This document shows, piece after piece, positions 62,105 through 64,000 of a stretch of 64,000 bases of DNA. Below the pieces are notes generated by a model, which worked only from the letters and a program-made list of their open reading frames with translations, had not been told where the DNA came from and did not search any database. The position numbers and the translations under genes were made by a program. Numbering within the stretch: the stretch's first letter is position 1; the number at the start of each line of letters is the position of its first letter. Source of the DNA: Bacillus_BA fengqiuensis (GTDB lineage Bacteria; Bacillota; Bacilli; Bacillales; Bacillaceae_H); the NCBI GenBank assembly GCA_030813035.1, contig JAUSTV010000003.1; one strand, 5' to 3'.

Positions 62105-62296
62105 ATGAAAAAACGGTTTAACTCTTATAAATTTCAAAAGTGGACGCGTAATGCCAGTGCCGTTTGTGCCCAATTCATTATTCCGTTGACCATCTTCCAA
62201 GCGGTTCGGACCGTTTTTTTTCCGACCACCTTTGATGTGCTGCTTTTAACATTGCTTATCATTTTGGCTGCCGCCGTCTATTTAGAATGGGTATGA
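62105..62296 (+). CDS. Small membrane protein of unknown function
   Basis: A 63-residue product starting MKKRFNSYKFQKWTRNASAV: a basic N-terminus followed by two hydrophobic helices (FIIPLTIFQAVRTVFF and VLLLTLLIILAAAVYLEW). GAAAGGA lies about 10 bases before the ATG. It is plus-strand between divergent-facing valS and ysxE transcription. I do not recognise it; composition and ribosome site are the only support. Confidence 0.55.
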   Translation: MKKRFNSYKFQKWTRNASAVCAQFIIPLTIFQAVRTVFFPTTFDVLLLTLLIILAAAVYLEWV

Positions 62297-62381
62297 AAGA
62301 AGGACGAAATTTTCGCTATAAGGTGCGGACGGGCGGCTCTTGTCCGCTGGAAAAATTGAAAAAGACGGCGGTGATCAAAAA

Positions 62382-62428
62382 CAAAAAAAAACAAGCCATA
62401 TACATAACGACAGTTACGTATTGGCTTG
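62382..62428 (-). terminator. Terminator overlapping the ysxE stop
   Basis: On the minus strand CAAGCC ... GGCTTG with an inner ATACGTAAC/GTTATGTAT pair (one G-T) is followed by a run of T. The ysxE stop (62414-62416) lies inside the hairpin. Confidence 0.8.
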
Positions 62429-63466
62429 TGCTTGTGCTGCCTGTTCGGCAGCCGCTTTTTTTTGTTGTTCTGCCTGCATGATTCTCGTCAGCAGCTGTTC
62501 AATATTTTTCATGTGCCAATAGGCCGCTACTAATGTCTGGACATGCTTCATCTCTGTTTGGGATTTACGTTCGTTCCGGTATCTGTCAACCGCCCTGACA
62601 ATCGATTCCGGAAACGCCAAATAACTGTAGAACAAAAGCAGCTCCTCTTCTTTTAAGGGAAAACGCTGCTGATAAGTCGTAAACCATTCATAGTTTTCAT
62701 AACTTTGGATGGGATACGTTTTGAATGCCCGGAAATAAAAGGACATGATATCGTAAATAGGAGAGGCTTCCTTTGCTTGTTCAAAATTAATGAAGTAGCC
62801 ATTGCCATTCTCGTCATACACGAAGTGTTTAGAAGACAATTTTCCATGGATTGTCACGAGACGGGCATTTTCCTTTTCCTTCATGATCTCATACCATTCA
62901 TCCAGTTTGCTCCGGGCAAACCCCAGTGCTTGTGAGCATTCATGATAAAACATGCAAAAATATAATTCAAACGGAGCCATGTAAACTTTTTGTTCACATT
63001 CAGCCACGTATTTTTTCAAGTCTTCTTTTCGATTTTCCCATTGTTTATTCAATAAATCATAATGGCCCTTTACATCCTCTTGCTTCAACTTTATTTCATG
63101 TGACGTAATCGAGTGAAGCTGGGCCAGTTCTTGAAACAATTTATGATAGCGAATGTCACGTTCTTCTTTTGGCTCATTCGGAAGCCATGGCATCATATAG
63201 TAAGCATTAGTGCCTTCATAGACGATGTACTGCCCGTCATGCGTGTGATACGGGCGAACCATTTTCATAAACCCTTTTTGAGAGAGCGCACTCATGGTTT
63301 GAATAAAGTTCGTTCCTTGTCTGGAAGAAGAAGCCAGCTTTTTTAAAGCAAATGTACCTTTATCTGTATACACTTTCTTCATTTTTCCATAGTCTTCCAC
63401 AAAATCAACCTTTAAACGATATGGATGCAGCAACTCTTGATAATCAACAATCGTTTCGTGTCTCAC
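62414..63466 (-). CDS. ysxE: Spore coat protein YsxE (CotS-family, pseudokinase-like)
   Basis: A 350-residue protein with the aminoglycoside-phosphotransferase fold. In B. subtilis YsxE is a spore coat protein encoded after spoVID. The catalytic HGDxxxxN appears as TIHGKLSSKHFVY, with lysine for aspartate and histidine for asparagine, and the metal-binding DFD is NFE. It is thus probably not an active kinase, unlike the related protein beside safA. The C-terminus is Ala/Gln-rich (QQKKAAAEQAAQAQ). Confidence 0.88.
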   Translation of the reverse strand: MRHETIVDYQELLHPYRLKVDFVEDYGKMKKVYTDKGTFALKKLASSSRQGTNFIQTMSALSQKGFMKMVRPYHTHDGQYIVYEGTNAYYMMPWLPNEPKEERDIRYHKLFQELAQLHSITSHEIKLKQEDVKGHYDLLNKQWENRKEDLKKYVAECEQKVYMAPFELYFCMFYHECSQALGFARSKLDEWYEIMKEKENARLVTIHGKLSSKHFVYDENGNGYFINFEQAKEASPIYDIMSFYFRAFKTYPIQSYENYEWFTTYQQRFPLKEEELLLFYSYLAFPESIVRAVDRYRNERKSQTEMKHVQTLVAAYWHMKNIEQLLTRIMQAEQQKKAAAEQAAQAQANT

Positions 63467-63559
63467 TCTCTTTCCCTCATTTTATAGGATTTTAAAAACA
63501 GAAGAAGAAACCGAGCAGCAACACGGCTGCCCGACATATATATCCCTATTAATCCAACT

Positions 63560-63740
63560 TAAGTATTTAACGTTTAATATCTGTTTTCACCCTATTTTCG
63601 CTTTTCTGTTCTTCCATCTTGAACCGGCTCAAAAAGGTCCTCGTATAAACTCTGGCAAGAGCCCGCAAGGGTGTTTGCCAGAGTTTTATGCGTAACTAAC
63701 TAAAAATGGATGTTTTTTATCTATTTTCAGTTAGTTATGC
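63560..63740. repeat. Dual-hairpin element, copy B
   Basis: It has the same frame as copy A: CTTTTCTGTTCT, CATCTTGAA, AAAAGGTCC, then stem 1 (TAAACTCTGGCA region pairing with TGCCAGAGTTTTA, one bulge) capped by CCC-GCAA-GGG. ATGCGTAA leads into stem 2 (GTAACTAACTAAAAAT with its complement, three wobble or mismatch positions). The stem sequences differ from copy A. It ends 11 bp from the spoVID stop. Confidence 0.75.
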
Positions 63741-63751
63741 GGATTCATATA

Positions 63752-64000
63752 TTAGCGTTTTGATCCTACTGGAATAGTTAAAATCGTTCCCTCGGAGAGA
63801 TCATGCTCATCTTCAATATTATTCACCCGAAGCAAATTTTGCACATTGGTATCATAACGTTCCGCAATTTGCTCTAGTGAATCTCCATTTTGAACAATGC
63901 ACATTTTTAAACGCGAAAAGTCCTCTTCTTCATTTTTTGAAAAAAGCTGCGTTAAATAAAGAGCATTTTCTTTGCGCACCGCTTTCTCTGCTTTCTCTTC
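63752..64000 (-). CDS. spoVID: SpoVID, spore coat assembly protein (C-terminal part)
   Basis: Only the last 82 residues are visible; the frame runs open off the right edge. They contain a LysM domain (MCIVQNGDSLEQIAERYDTNVQNLLRVNN ending in ILTIPVGS, shown here in part) preceded by Lys/Glu-rich sequence. In B. subtilis SpoVID has a C-terminal LysM and directs coat encasement together with SafA. Position before ysxE supports the name. Confidence 0.87.
   Translation of the reverse strand, partial: EEKAEKAVRKENALYLTQLFSKNEEEDFSRLKMCIVQNGDSLEQIAERYDTNVQNLLRVNNIEDEHDLSEGTILTIPVGSKR

Noticed and set aside
62287..62481. Open frame of 64 codons overlapping the small membrane protein
   Set aside because: It runs through the ysxE terminator and into ysxE on the opposite strand, with no ribosome site.

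Overview
The window is 64 kb of chromosome from an endospore-forming member of the Bacillaceae (Firmicutes). Gene content and order match the relA-to-spoVID part of the Bacillus subtilis map: relA, apt, recJ, secDF, comN, spoVB, yajC, tgt, queA, ruvBA, bofC, safA, nad genes, pheAB, obg, spo0B, rpmA, rplU, spoIVF, minCD, mreBCD, radC, maf, spoIIB, folC, valS, ysxE, spoVID. Strong AGGAGG-type ribosome sites, a valine T-box, an L21 leader and many sporulation genes agree with this. I cannot name the species; the repeat families resemble those of moderately thermophilic Bacillaceae, but that is an impression.

Layout. 1-6.2 kb: relA (cut by the left edge), apt, recJ and a cation diffusion facilitator. 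6.3-7.9 kb: an IS200/IS605-type element carrying only tnpB, with a probable guide RNA. 8-13.8 kb: secDF, comN, spoVB and two membrane-protein genes. 13.9-19.4 kb: a tandem repeat array, then yajC-tgt-queA-DUF2905-ruvB-ruvA (minus strand). 19.8-24 kb: spore genes bofC, a coxA-like lipoprotein, a CotS-like kinase and safA. 24.1-29.7 kb: NAD synthesis (nadA, nadC, nadB) divergent from nifS and the repressor nadR. 29.7-34.5 kb: pheA, pheB, obg, spo0B and the rplU-prp-rpmA ribosomal operon. 34.7-45.4 kb: RNase G, spoIVFA/B, minCD, mreBCD, radC, maf and a SpoIIB-like SPOR protein. 45.5-57.2 kb: a type IV pilus cluster (pilB, pilT, pilC, pilin, pilD, pilM, pilN, pilO, plus a VanW-domain and an unknown membrane protein) with three divergent minor pilins. 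It lies where B. subtilis has only comC. 57.2-64 kb: folC, valS with its T-box leader, a small membrane protein, ysxE and the 3' end of spoVID.

Most genes are housekeeping or sporulation genes in short minus-strand operons with clear hairpin terminators. The unusual content is between genes. (1) A TA-flanked MITE family (four copies) has one copy inside a stem-loop of the valS T-box leader. (2) A dual-hairpin repeat (two good copies, one diverged) has stems that change sequence but keep pairing. (3) A single 139-bp cloverleaf of nested perfect palindromes follows rpmA. (4) A Bacillaceae-type GCTAGGCGCTGGAGCTAG repeat shares an internal hairpin module with the MITE. (5) A fourth short repeat has a conserved GGCAGT core. 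No rRNA, tRNA, CRISPR array, replication origin or prophage was seen.
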